Source: DAIDKA01 sp035487155 (GTDB taxonomy: Bacteria; Pseudomonadota; Gammaproteobacteria; Steroidobacterales; Steroidobacteraceae). Taken from it: a stretch of 64,000 nt of DNA. Below, piece after piece: positions 40,298 to 48,600 of this stretch; position 1 is the first letter of the stretch; every line of letters starts with the position of its first letter. Under the pieces are notes generated by a model, which worked only from the letters and a program-made list of their open reading frames with translations, was not told the origin of the DNA and did not search any database. Made by a program: the position numbers and the translations under genes. The DNA is taken from contig DATHMK010000016.1 of the NCBI GenBank assembly GCA_035487155.1, forward strand, positions 1 through 64,000, written 5' to 3'.

Positions 40298-40969
40298 TCA
40301 GTTCCCCTTGGGAATGGCAGCTACCGGCGTGCTGGATGCAGCGTCGGCAAGGTCGTTGATTTTCAGGTCCAGGAGGTCATTGGCGGCCTGGGCCGGTCCG
40401 ATGGCGACACGCGCGGCGCGATACTCGCGCAGCGCCGCCGCCTTGTCACCCTTGGCGAAGTAGGCATCACCGCGAACTTCGGCGAAGCGCCCCTCAAAGG
40501 CACCCTGGCCGGCCGTACCCAGGGTTGCCAGGGCGGCGTCCGGATGGTTCAGCGCCACCTGCACCCGCGCCAGGCGCAGGCGGGTCACCTGCACCAATTC
40601 CGGGTCCTTGGAGTGGCTGATCACCACGCTCAGGTAGGAGGCGGCGCGGTCGCTCTGGCCGGTCTCCAGCAGCAGCCGGGCGGCGGCCAGATCCGCCTGA
40701 TCGACATAGGGGCTGCGGGGGTGGTCGTGCCGCAGCTGCTCGACCAGGTCCAGACCGCGTGTGCGGTCGCCATGGTCAAAGGCCTGCAGCACCCGGTCAT
40801 AGGCCTGCGAGGCCTCGATGCCGTCGCGGTCGGTGCGCGCCTGCCACCAGCGCCAGCCGCCAACAATCAGGCCGCCGACGGCCAGACCGGTGATGATCCA
40901 GGGTAGATTGGCCCGCAGCCACCCCAGCAGCTGCTCCAGTTGTTCTTTTTCCGAAAGATACTCGTCCAC
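40298..40969 (-). CDS. yfgM: YfgM-like inner-membrane TPR protein
   Basis: 223 residues from GTG 40969 (MDEYLSEKEQLEQLLGWLR), chosen because AGGAG is 8 bases upstream and the family opens this way; the longer frame has no support. One membrane helix (about 20-42, IITGLAVGGLIVGGWRWWQ) follows a short cytosolic start, then periplasmic TPR helices. E. coli YfgM is a SecYEG-associated periplasmic chaperone link. The conserved position between hisS and bamB supports the name. Confidence 0.92.
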   Translation of the reverse strand: MDEYLSEKEQLEQLLGWLRANLPWIITGLAVGGLIVGGWRWWQARTDRDGIEASQAYDRVLQAFDHGDRTRGLDLVEQLRHDHPRSPYVDQADLAAARLLLETGQSDRAASYLSVVISHSKDPELVQVTRLRLARVQVALNHPDAALATLGTAGQGAFEGRFAEVRGDAYFAKGDKAAALREYRAARVAIGPAQAANDLLDLKINDLADAASSTPVAAIPKGN

Positions 40970-40974
40970 CCACC

Positions 40975-42264
40975 CTACTCCTGCTTGTCCGCGGCCCGCA
41001 GGGCCGCCTCGATCTGTGCCGGCAGCTGCGTCAACGGGCACTCAGTCTGACCGGCCTCGAGGCGCAAAGGTTTCAAAGCCACCATGCCCCGGGCCAGTTC
41101 GTCCTCGCCGATGATCAGTGCCAGGGCCGCCCGGCTGCGATCGGCGCGGCGAAACTGGGCCTTGAAATTGCCCGCTCCGAGGTTCAATTCGAACCGCCGG
41201 TGGGGCAGGGCATCGCGCAGGGATTCGACAATGCGGCCGCCCTCGAGGCTGGCCCGCTCCCCGTTCAACACCACATAAACGTCGGCCGCTGCGCTTTGGG
41301 GCTGCGACGGCAGCTGGCTCACCAGCTCAACCACCCGCTCCACGCCCATGGCGAAGCCAATGGCCGGGGTGGCTTCCCCACCCAGCTGGGTAATGAGTCC
41401 GTCGTAGCGCCCCCCGGAGCATACGGCGTCCTGGGCGCCCAGCGCATCGGTGATCCATTCAAAGACGGTTCGGCTGTAGTAATCAAGCCCGCGCACCAGG
41501 CGCGGGTTGATGGTGTATTCGATGCCCATCGCCGTGAGCGCCGCGCACAGCGCCGTAAAATGGCGCTGCGACTCCGGATCCAGATGGTCCGAAAGCAGTG
41601 GCGCGGCCGCTATCAGCTCGCGCAGTTCCGGGTTCTTGCTGTCCAGGATGCGCAGCGGATTGCCATGGAGGCGGCGCCGGCTGTCCTCGTCCAGGCGCTC
41701 GTGGTGAGCTGAGAAATACTCGACCAGTTTCGCCCGATACACGCGCCGGGACTCGACCGTGCCGAGTGAATTGATCTGCAGCTTCACGCGCGTAATACCC
41801 AACCGGCGCCACAGGCGCGCCATCAGCGCAATGAGTTCGGCATCCACATCAGGGCCGGCGAAGCCCACCGCCTCGACATCGACCTGGTAGAACTGCCGGT
41901 AACGGCCCTTCTGCGGTTTCTCGTGACGGAAAACCGGACCCATCGACCACAGTTTGTGACGGGCACCGCGCAGCAGGCCGTTGGAGATCATGGCGCGCAC
42001 GATTCCCGCGGTCATCTCCGGGCGCAGGGTGAGACTGTCCCCGCCCTGGTCGGTGAAGCTGTACATCTCCTTCTCGACCACGTCGGTGTATTCACCGATC
42101 GCGCGTTTGAAGAGCTCGGTATGTTCGACGGCCGGTACGCGGATCTCCTCGTACCCATAGGTCACGAGAAGCTCACGCATGGTGCCTTCCACGTGCTGCC
42201 ACAACACGCTTTCGGCCGGCAGCACATCGTTCATGCCGCGAATAGGTTGAATCGCACCGCTCAA
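40975..42264 (-). CDS. hisS: Histidyl-tRNA synthetase
   Basis: 429 residues from TTG 42264 with GAGGA upstream. Class II synthetase: motif 1 near RGMNDVLPAES, motif 2 region GPVFRHEKPQKGRYRQFYQ, histidine-specific LVRGLDYYSRTVFEW, and the C-terminal anticodon-binding domain. It charges tRNA-His. In many relatives ispG precedes it; here rodZ is directly upstream after 14 bases. Confidence 0.98.
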   Translation of the reverse strand: MSGAIQPIRGMNDVLPAESVLWQHVEGTMRELLVTYGYEEIRVPAVEHTELFKRAIGEYTDVVEKEMYSFTDQGGDSLTLRPEMTAGIVRAMISNGLLRGARHKLWSMGPVFRHEKPQKGRYRQFYQVDVEAVGFAGPDVDAELIALMARLWRRLGITRVKLQINSLGTVESRRVYRAKLVEYFSAHHERLDEDSRRRLHGNPLRILDSKNPELRELIAAAPLLSDHLDPESQRHFTALCAALTAMGIEYTINPRLVRGLDYYSRTVFEWITDALGAQDAVCSGGRYDGLITQLGGEATPAIGFAMGVERVVELVSQLPSQPQSAAADVYVVLNGERASLEGGRIVESLRDALPHRRFELNLGAGNFKAQFRRADRSRAALALIIGEDELARGMVALKPLRLEAGQTECPLTQLPAQIEAALRAADKQE

Positions 42265-42278
42265 GAAAATTCCTCAGC

Positions 42279-43160
42279 TCAAAGTTTATTGCCCGCGGTG
42301 GTCACGGTCGTCACCGGCTGCAGCGTGCCTTCGTGTGTCACCAGAAATTGCGCCGCCGCGCCCGACTGTGACTGCGCGGGAATGACCTGCGCCTGACCGT
42401 CGATCTGAACGTCGACTTCGGCGAAGTTGCCAACCAGCACTTTCAGCGGCGCAGCGCCGCGCAATGTTTCCTCGGCGCCCGCGGCGCCAATGGCATGGTA
42501 CAGCGCTACGCCGTGGGCGTCGTAGACTTCGGTCCAGCATGCCGACCTGAACTTCAAGGTGACGCTCGCCTCCAGGGGGCCGGTGCGCGGCACTCTGGGC
42601 GACTTGATCAGCGGCAGCGCGGCACTGGGTGCGCTGCTGGCCTGCTCGGGAAGGCTCGTGGGCGCCGATGCGGGCGGTGCCGCGGTGGACACCTCAGCGG
42701 CGGGCACGGCAACCGGCGCGGAGGCGGGGGCGGCGGCCACGGCCGTGGCCGGATGCAGATCCAGGTAGATCCAGCGGATGCTGCCAATCAGGCCGACCCC
42801 GATCACCACCGCGAGGCCGCTCGTGAGCAGTGCCCCACGCCAGGTACTGGCCTGCTTCACATGCGGCATCTGGGTGAGATCCGGAGCGGCTCCGGCCTGG
42901 GCGCTGGCCGCGTACAGACCCATAATCTCCGGCACCGACTCCTTGAGCAGTTCGGCGTAGTGGCGCAGATGTCCACGCACATACACCGGGGCCCCCAGTG
43001 CGCCGAAGCGCTCGCCCTCGAGCGCGCTGAGCACACCCGGATCCACATGCAGCAGCTCGGCCGCCTGCACCACCGACAGATCGGCACGTTCGCGCGCCGC
43101 CTGCAGGCGTGCGCCGATGCCGTTCTTGCGCGCACCGCTGTCGTTGCCGCCGGCGCTCAT
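42279..43160 (-). CDS. rodZ: Cytoskeletal protein RodZ
   Basis: 293 residues. N-terminal helix-turn-helix of the RodZ type (IGARLQAARERADLSVVQAA and DPGVLSALEGERFGALGAP), which in E. coli binds MreB; a single membrane helix at about 109-127; a Pro/Ala/Ser-rich periplasmic linker; and the C-terminal beta domain (VTLKFRSACWTEVYDAHG). It maintains rod shape. It starts 4 bases after pilW. Confidence 0.95.
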   Translation of the reverse strand: MSAGGNDSGARKNGIGARLQAARERADLSVVQAAELLHVDPGVLSALEGERFGALGAPVYVRGHLRHYAELLKESVPEIMGLYAASAQAGAAPDLTQMPHVKQASTWRGALLTSGLAVVIGVGLIGSIRWIYLDLHPATAVAAAPASAPVAVPAAEVSTAAPPASAPTSLPEQASSAPSAALPLIKSPRVPRTGPLEASVTLKFRSACWTEVYDAHGVALYHAIGAAGAEETLRGAAPLKVLVGNFAEVDVQIDGQAQVIPAQSQSGAAAQFLVTHEGTLQPVTTVTTAGNKL

Positions 43161-43164
43161 GGCA

Positions 43165-43950
43165 TCAGCCGGGATTGGGTTGCGGGTCCGCGCTCAGGGA
43201 GCGCGCCTGCTCGGAGTTGGGAAACTCGGCGCGCAGGATCTTGGTCATTTGCGCGGCGCCGTTGGCATCACCGAGGGTGCGCGCGGCGCGCAATCCGACC
43301 AGCAGCAGTTCCGGTGTCGGGTTGAATTGGCTGATGAATTTCTGCACGCGATCCCGGGCTTCAAGCGCCCGTCCGTGCGCCAGTTCCAGAGAGGCTTCCT
43401 GATAAGCCCCTTCTGCGTAATCCGGACGCGCCGCGAGCGCGCGCTTGAAGGCGGATTCGGCCTCCTCGTCCCGGTGCGCAGTGAGCAGGCACACACCCAT
43501 GTCGGTATAGGCCGCCTCAGGCGTGCGGTACAGCGGATTCCTGGCAACCTGCAGCATCTTGGTGATGCCCTCGTCCACCCGATGCTGGTCGCACAGGTAC
43601 ACGCCGTAGAACAGTACCGGTCCCGGGTCGGTCGGGGCGAGACGCATCGCCTCGTGAATTTCGGCCTCGGCCTTCTTCTGGTCGTCGATGCGCTCGTAGA
43701 ACATCGCCATCACACTGTGCAGGTTGGGATTGGTTGGATCCTCCTGCAGGGCGCGGTCGAGTTTTTCCTTGGCACGCTGCAGATTGCCTTCCTGCATGTA
43801 GGCCATGGCCAGCTTCACATTGTCGGCCGCCGCATCCTCCCGGACATTTCCCTGGTCCAGGTGCGGTGACTTGGTGGTCACGCAACCACCCAGGACCACG
43901 AGCAGCGAGGCCGCGCAGACCGGGATAACCATGCCATGTGCGATTTTCAT
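43165..43950 (-). CDS. pilW: Type IV pilus biogenesis/stability lipoprotein PilW (PilF)
   Basis: 261 residues. Lipoprotein signal LLVVLGGC (Cys about 23). Six TPR-like repeats follow (LAMAYMQEGNLQRAKEKLDR, MAMFYERIDDQKKAEAEIHE and others). It is the pilotin that helps PilQ secretin assembly in the outer membrane. Start ATG 43950 overlaps the rlmN stop by 4 bases, so translation is coupled. Its presence implies that the organism makes type IV pili. Confidence 0.93.
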   Translation of the reverse strand: MKIAHGMVIPVCAASLLVVLGGCVTTKSPHLDQGNVREDAAADNVKLAMAYMQEGNLQRAKEKLDRALQEDPTNPNLHSVMAMFYERIDDQKKAEAEIHEAMRLAPTDPGPVLFYGVYLCDQHRVDEGITKMLQVARNPLYRTPEAAYTDMGVCLLTAHRDEEAESAFKRALAARPDYAEGAYQEASLELAHGRALEARDRVQKFISQFNPTPELLLVGLRAARTLGDANGAAQMTKILRAEFPNSEQARSLSADPQPNPG

Positions 43951-45155
43951 GACTCCACCGTGAGGCCGATGTTCCTGTTGCCCAGACGAACTGTCGTCCG
44001 GTTGATCACCCGTCCGGCCAGCTGACCGCAGGCAGCGTCGATATCATCGCCGCGCGTGCGGCGGATGGTCGCGAGCACCCCGCCACGAATGAGCTCGTCC
44101 CGGAAGCGCTGGATGACGGCCAGCGGCGAGCGCCGGTAGCGGGTTCCGGGGAAAGGATTGAAGGGAATGAGATTTAGCTTGGCCGGATGACCGCGCAGCA
44201 GCCGCACCAGCTCACGGGCCTGAGCCGGGGAGTCATTGACCCCATCCAGCATCACGTACTCGAAGGTAACGCTGCGGCCATTCTGCTCATCCAGATAATG
44301 CCAGCACGCGGCCAGCAGCTCGCTGATCGGATGCTTGCGATTGATCGGCACCAGCTCGTTGCGCAAGGCATCGTTGGGTGCGTGCAGCGAGACCGCCAGT
44401 GCGACATTGGTTTCTTCGGCCAGCTTGTACATCTGCGGGACCAGGCCGGAGGTCGACAGCGTGACCCGGCGACGCGACAGATCGAACCCGAAGTCATCCA
44501 TCATGATGGACAGGGCCGGCACGACGTTGCGGAAATTCGCCAGTGGCTCGCCCATGCCCATCAGTACCACATTGCTGATGATGCGGCCGCTGACGGGGGT
44601 GACCACCTGCGAGTTGCTCGGCAGCTCGATTTCCGGATCGGCTTCGATGCCCGGATCGCTCTGCGGATCCTCGCCCGGCGCGGCGCCGACGGCCGCCTCC
44701 AGTTCGCGCGCCGCCAGCCACACCTGGCCGACGATTTCGCCGGTGGTCAGGTTGCGATTGAAGCCCTGTTGCGCGGTGGCGCAGAAGGAGCAGTCCAGGG
44801 CGCAGCCGACCTGCGAAGAAATGCACAGAGTGCCGCGGCCCGGCTCCGGGATGTAGACCATCTCGAAGGCCTGCGAGGCATCGGCTGCGAGCTTCCATTT
44901 GCGGGTGCCATCGCTTGACACCTGCAGCTCAGTGATCCGTGGCACCCGCACTTCCGCGCACTGCGCCAGCTGCGCGCGAAAGTCCTTGGCCAGATCGGTC
45001 ATCTGCGCGATCCGGCCCTCGCCGCGCTTGTAGATCCAGTTCATCAGCTGGCGCGCACGGAAGGGCTTGCTGCCAAGACCGGCGATGTACTGCTCAAGCT
45101 GCGGGCGGGTCAGCCCCAGCAGATTGGTGCCTACGGTTGCGGTCTGCTCTGACAT
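43947..45155 (-). CDS. rlmN: 23S rRNA A2503 / tRNA A37 C2-methyltransferase
   Basis: 402 residues from ATG 45155 (MSEQTATVG, like E. coli); an ATG at 45182 directly after the ndk stop is the alternative. It is a radical-SAM enzyme with CALDCSFC (Cys118, Cys122, Cys125). The conserved VMMGMGEP-type motif is present as VVLMGMGEP. The C-terminal methyl-carrying Cys is probably in DIDAACGQL. A Pro/acidic insertion of about 27 residues (about 155-189) separates the segments on either side of VWLAARELEA. It overlaps pilW by 4 bases. Confidence 0.96.
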   Translation of the reverse strand: MSEQTATVGTNLLGLTRPQLEQYIAGLGSKPFRARQLMNWIYKRGEGRIAQMTDLAKDFRAQLAQCAEVRVPRITELQVSSDGTRKWKLAADASQAFEMVYIPEPGRGTLCISSQVGCALDCSFCATAQQGFNRNLTTGEIVGQVWLAARELEAAVGAAPGEDPQSDPGIEADPEIELPSNSQVVTPVSGRIISNVVLMGMGEPLANFRNVVPALSIMMDDFGFDLSRRRVTLSTSGLVPQMYKLAEETNVALAVSLHAPNDALRNELVPINRKHPISELLAACWHYLDEQNGRSVTFEYVMLDGVNDSPAQARELVRLLRGHPAKLNLIPFNPFPGTRYRRSPLAVIQRFRDELIRGGVLATIRRTRGDDIDAACGQLAGRVINRTTVRLGNRNIGLTVES

Positions 45156-45182
45156 GGATGGCGCATTGATCCGTGAGCCCAT

Positions 45183-45611
45183 CTAAGGGCGCGGAAACAC
45201 CTGAGTGCCGGCAAAAAAGTATGCGATCTCCTGCGTCGCGGTCTCCACGGCGTCGGATCCGTGGACCACATTCTGCTCGATGCTCAGGGCCAGATCCGCA
45301 CGGATGGTGCCGGGTGCGGCCTTCTTAGGATCGGTGGCGCCCATGAGCTCGCGGTTCTTGGCAATGGCGTTCTCGCCCTCAAGCACCTGCACGATGACCG
45401 GACCTGAGGTCATGTAGCTCACCAGGTCCTTGAAGAAAGGACGTGCGCGATGCACCGCATAGAAGCCCTCGGCCTCGAGCTGGGACAGATGCATCATGCG
45501 CGCAGCAATGACGCGCAGTCCTGCGGTTTCGAAGCGGCGATAGACCTCGCCAATCAGGTTGCGGGACACGCCATCGGGCTTGACGATGGACAGGGTGCGT
45601 TCGAGCGCCAT
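45183..45611 (-). CDS. ndk: Nucleoside diphosphate kinase
   Basis: 142 residues from ATG 45611 with GGAG about ten bases upstream; the longer frame is not supported. It has the active-site His117 in NVVHGSDA and the start ERTLSIVKPDGV. It equilibrates NTP pools by ping-pong phosphotransfer. First gene of the ndk-rlmN-pilW-rodZ-hisS-yfgM-bamB-der series, with gaps of 0-27 bases between members. Confidence 0.98.
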   Translation of the reverse strand: MALERTLSIVKPDGVSRNLIGEVYRRFETAGLRVIAARMMHLSQLEAEGFYAVHRARPFFKDLVSYMTSGPVIVQVLEGENAIAKNRELMGATDPKKAAPGTIRADLALSIEQNVVHGSDAVETATQEIAYFFAGTQVFPRP

Positions 45612-45805
45612 TCGAGAAGATCTCCTGCAGACTGTGGCTGACCTGCGGGGTTTGCAAGTCATTGAAATCGTTGGAATTTAATATCCAGGAATCGTGGTCG
45701 CCGACGCCGGCGGCCAATATCCGGGGCGCGCAGTCTACCGCGGACGGGCAGGATTGGCCACCCACGACGAACGCGGAAGTTGCGGTTTGGTAAGCCTTTT
45801 TTACG

Positions 45806-45831
45806 AAAGCCCGGCGTTTCGCCAAGGCTTT
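45806..45831 (-). terminator. Stem-loop just after iscA
   Basis: Read on the minus strand: AAAGCC, two bases, GGCG, loop AAA, CGCC, one base, GGCTTT. It begins 5 bases after the iscA stop. No clean T-run follows on that strand, so termination efficiency is uncertain. Confidence 0.5.
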
Positions 45832-45835
45832 GGGA

Positions 45836-46159
45836 TCAGACGCTGAAACTCTCGCCGCAGCCGCATTCGCCCTTGACGTTGGGATTGCTGAACTTGAAGG
45901 CTTCGTTCAGCCCCTGCTTCACGAAGTCGACGATCGTGCCATTGACCAGGCTGAGGCTCTCCCGGTCCACGAACACCTTCACCCCGTGATCCTCGAACAC
46001 CACGTCATCGGGGCGGGAATCATCCGCATAATTAACGACATAGGCAAAGCCCGAGCAGCCGGTCTTGCGCACCCCGAGCCGCAGGCCCAGGCCGCGGCCC
46101 CGGGAGGCCAAGAAGCTTCGGACCCGGTCGGCGGCCGATTCAGTCAGTGAAATTGCCAT
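45836..46159 (-). CDS. iscA: Iron-sulfur cluster assembly protein IscA
   Basis: 107 residues from ATG 46159. HesB/YadR fold with the three cluster-binding cysteines at exactly the E. coli IscA numbers: Cys35 (KTGCSGFAY), Cys99 and Cys101 (GECGCGES). It binds iron or a [4Fe-4S] cluster for delivery to apoproteins. It follows the TrmJ-desulfurase-IscU-like fusion by 23 bases on the same strand, preserving the trmJ-isc gene order. No iscU, hscA, hscB or fdx genes follow. Confidence 0.93.
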   Translation of the reverse strand: MAISLTESAADRVRSFLASRGRGLGLRLGVRKTGCSGFAYVVNYADDSRPDDVVFEDHGVKVFVDRESLSLVNGTIVDFVKQGLNEAFKFSNPNVKGECGCGESFSV

Positions 46160-46182
46160 GTCGCGTCCCATTCTACGGTCAT

Positions 46183-48507
46183 TCAGGACCATTGCTGAAG
46201 TGCAGCATGCAATGCGTCCTCGATCAGCAGCAGTCGCCCGAGTTTTTCCACCGGTACCGCAAGGGCTTGCGCCCAGGCCCTGGGGGATCCGGGCTGCGCC
46301 TCGGAGCGCCTGCGTCCGGCCAGCTGCAGCACCAGCCAGCTGGCCGTAGCCAGAGTATGTGGGCAGCCCAGCGCCTGGAACCGTGCCTCGATCACAGTGT
46401 CGGCGTTCACCCGCAAATGCAGCCGTACCCATGCCTCTGCCGCAGGGCTTCCTGCCTCACCGCGTAACACGCGGCCGGCTGAATCGGCCAGGGTCCCGGC
46501 GCCCTGCAACCGCGAAAACAGCGCCTGGACCGCCGGGCCCAGCGTCTCGCCCTGGACCGCCAATGGCGCTTCGGCCACCGTGTCGGGGCCCGATGGAGAA
46601 ACTTCCCGCAGCCGCCGTACGGCCCGGCTGACCTGGGCGGCAGCCGTTTCCAGGTCGGCATCGGTGTTGAAGCGGCCGAAGCTGAACCGCAGCGAGCTTT
46701 CCGCTTGGCGCGAGCTGCGCCCCAGGGCGCGCAGCACGTACGAGGGCTCCCCCAGGGCGGAGTTGCACGCCGCGCCGGTAGACACCGCAAGGCCAGGTAA
46801 GGCGCTCATCAGACTTTCACCCTCAACGCCGTCGAAGGCGACATTCAGGATATGCGGCACCCGAGGTGCCCCTCCTCCATTGATGGTCACACCTCCAAGG
46901 GATTCAAGGCGTGTCCAGAGCCGATCGCGCCATTGCGTGATGCGCGCGTTCTCCGAAGCCTCACTCTGTGCAGACAGTTCGCAAGCCAGACCGAACCCGG
47001 CGATTTGATGGGTGGGCAGGGTTCCGGGTCGCAGGCCCGATTCCTGGCCACCCCCGAACATCAGCGGCGTCAGGGTGGCTTTTTGACCCTCACGCAGGTA
47101 CAGCGCTCCCACCCCCTTGGGGCCGTAGATCTTGTGCGCCGAAACCGACAACAGATCCACCGGCAGGTCCGCGATGTTCAAGGCCAGCCGGCCGGCACTC
47201 TGCGCCGCATCCACATGAAACAGCACCGAGCACGACCGGCACACCGCACCGATGCCCTGGATGTCCTGGATCACACCGGTTTCATTGTTGACATGCATCA
47301 GGGACACCAGCGCGGTGTCGGCTCGCAGGGCCGCCGCAACTGCTTGCGCACTCACCCGCCCGTCGGCATCCGGCTGCAACCAGGTGACGCTGAACCCCTC
47401 GCGGGTGAGTTGCCGGACCGCATCGAGCACCGCCTTGTGTTCGGTGCGGGCACTGATCACATGGCGTTTCCCCGGCGCCAGTGCCCGCGCGGTTCCCAGC
47501 ACCGCCAGATTATCCGCCTCGGTGGCCCCGGAGGTGAAGATGATCTGCTCGGGCGATGCGCCGATGAAACGCGCGACCTGCGCCCGCGCCACCTCGATGC
47601 GCCGCGCCGCGGCGCGTCCCGCGGCATGAGCGGTTGCCGCAGGATTTGCGAACCAGCCCTCCTCGCCCAGACATTGATGCATCTGCGCGCTCACCGCCGG
47701 ATCAACCGGCGTGGTGGCGGCATTGTCCAGGTACACCGTCTGCGGCGCATGCGCCGAACCTGCGATGCGCCGCCGCCCCTGTATCGAGGTGAGGATGCCA
47801 CGCAGGATATTCGCTTCGTTCTGATCCAGCTCCGCGCGCTGCAGGAAGCGCCGGATGCGGGTCATCAGGTGCGTGCCGGCCTGGGTTCGGTCCTTGAAAT
47901 TGACCTCATCCAGAACCTGCTCCAGGTGCCCGTACAGGTGCTGCATCTGCGCCGGTGTCGCCAGCGGCACACGCTCGGCGTCGCCCGCCCCCTCTACGGC
48001 ACTGCCGTGCTCGTGGCGTGCCCGGAAGATCTCATAGGCCACCAGTTGCACCGCCATCGCGAGATTCAGCGAGGCGTACTCAGGGCTGGCCGGTATCCGC
48101 AACAGCACGTGGCTGGCTTGCAGATGTTCGTTCTCCAATCCGGTGCGCTCGGCTCCGAACAGCAGCGCCACCGGCGCACGCCTGGCCTCGGCGAGGATGC
48201 GCCCGGCGGCCTCGCGCACCTCCAGCTCCCGGAAGTTCTGGTCACGATGGCGCGCGGTGGTGGCGGCGATGAAGCCGCAATCCGCGATGGCCTCCGCCAG
48301 GGTCGCAACGACGCGGGCACTGCTCAGGATCGACTCGGCGCCAGCGGCCCGGGCGCTCGCTTGCGGGTGCGGGAACTCGCGCGGCCGCACCAGCACCAGC
48401 TGCCGCAGATCCATGTTCATCATGGCGCGCGCCACGGCCCCGATGTTGCCGGGGTGGGAGGGTTCGACCAGGACGATGCGTATGTCAGGTGTTGAATCAG
48501 GTGCCAT
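46183..48507 (-). CDS. TrmJ tRNA methyltransferase - cysteine desulfurase - IscU-like fusion
   Basis: 774 residues in one uninterrupted frame from ATG 48507. Residues 1-245 are TrmJ (SpoU/TrmD fold): NIGAVAR at 21-27, FGAERTGLEN at 117-126 and the SLNLAMAVQ loop at 146-154. A short basic linker leads at 257 to a complete IscS/NifS desulfurase: PLP-binding Lys459 in SAHKIYGPKG and persulfide Cys581 in TGAACNSALGEPSYVLRALG. Residues about 680-774 align with the IscU/NifU scaffold, but only one of three cluster cysteines (Cys715) remains. TrmJ methylates Nm32 of tRNAs; IscS mobilises sulfur for Fe-S clusters and thio-tRNA. E. coli has these as separate adjacent genes. Fusion is inferred directly from the frame; no internal start with a ribosome site is seen at the linker. 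Confidence 0.9.
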   Translation of the reverse strand: MAPDSTPDIRIVLVEPSHPGNIGAVARAMMNMDLRQLVLVRPREFPHPQASARAAGAESILSSARVVATLAEAIADCGFIAATTARHRDQNFRELEVREAAGRILAEARRAPVALLFGAERTGLENEHLQASHVLLRIPASPEYASLNLAMAVQLVAYEIFRARHEHGSAVEGAGDAERVPLATPAQMQHLYGHLEQVLDEVNFKDRTQAGTHLMTRIRRFLQRAELDQNEANILRGILTSIQGRRRIAGSAHAPQTVYLDNAATTPVDPAVSAQMHQCLGEEGWFANPAATAHAAGRAAARRIEVARAQVARFIGASPEQIIFTSGATEADNLAVLGTARALAPGKRHVISARTEHKAVLDAVRQLTREGFSVTWLQPDADGRVSAQAVAAALRADTALVSLMHVNNETGVIQDIQGIGAVCRSCSVLFHVDAAQSAGRLALNIADLPVDLLSVSAHKIYGPKGVGALYLREGQKATLTPLMFGGGQESGLRPGTLPTHQIAGFGLACELSAQSEASENARITQWRDRLWTRLESLGGVTINGGGAPRVPHILNVAFDGVEGESLMSALPGLAVSTGAACNSALGEPSYVLRALGRSSRQAESSLRFSFGRFNTDADLETAAAQVSRAVRRLREVSPSGPDTVAEAPLAVQGETLGPAVQALFSRLQGAGTLADSAGRVLRGEAGSPAAEAWVRLHLRVNADTVIEARFQALGCPHTLATASWLVLQLAGRRRSEAQPGSPRAWAQALAVPVEKLGRLLLIEDALHAALQQWS

Positions 48508-48600
48508 GGGATCAGGACGGGTAACGTAGGTGAAGGGCCCGAGGTCTGCTAATCTTGCAACCCTCCCCCTTTGCGCGGTCTTCGCGCCAGCTTATTTGCC

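Noticed and set aside
46852..48495. 547-codon plus-strand frame opposite the TrmJ-desulfurase fusion
   Set aside because: Shadow frame; the minus strand carries all catalytic motifs.
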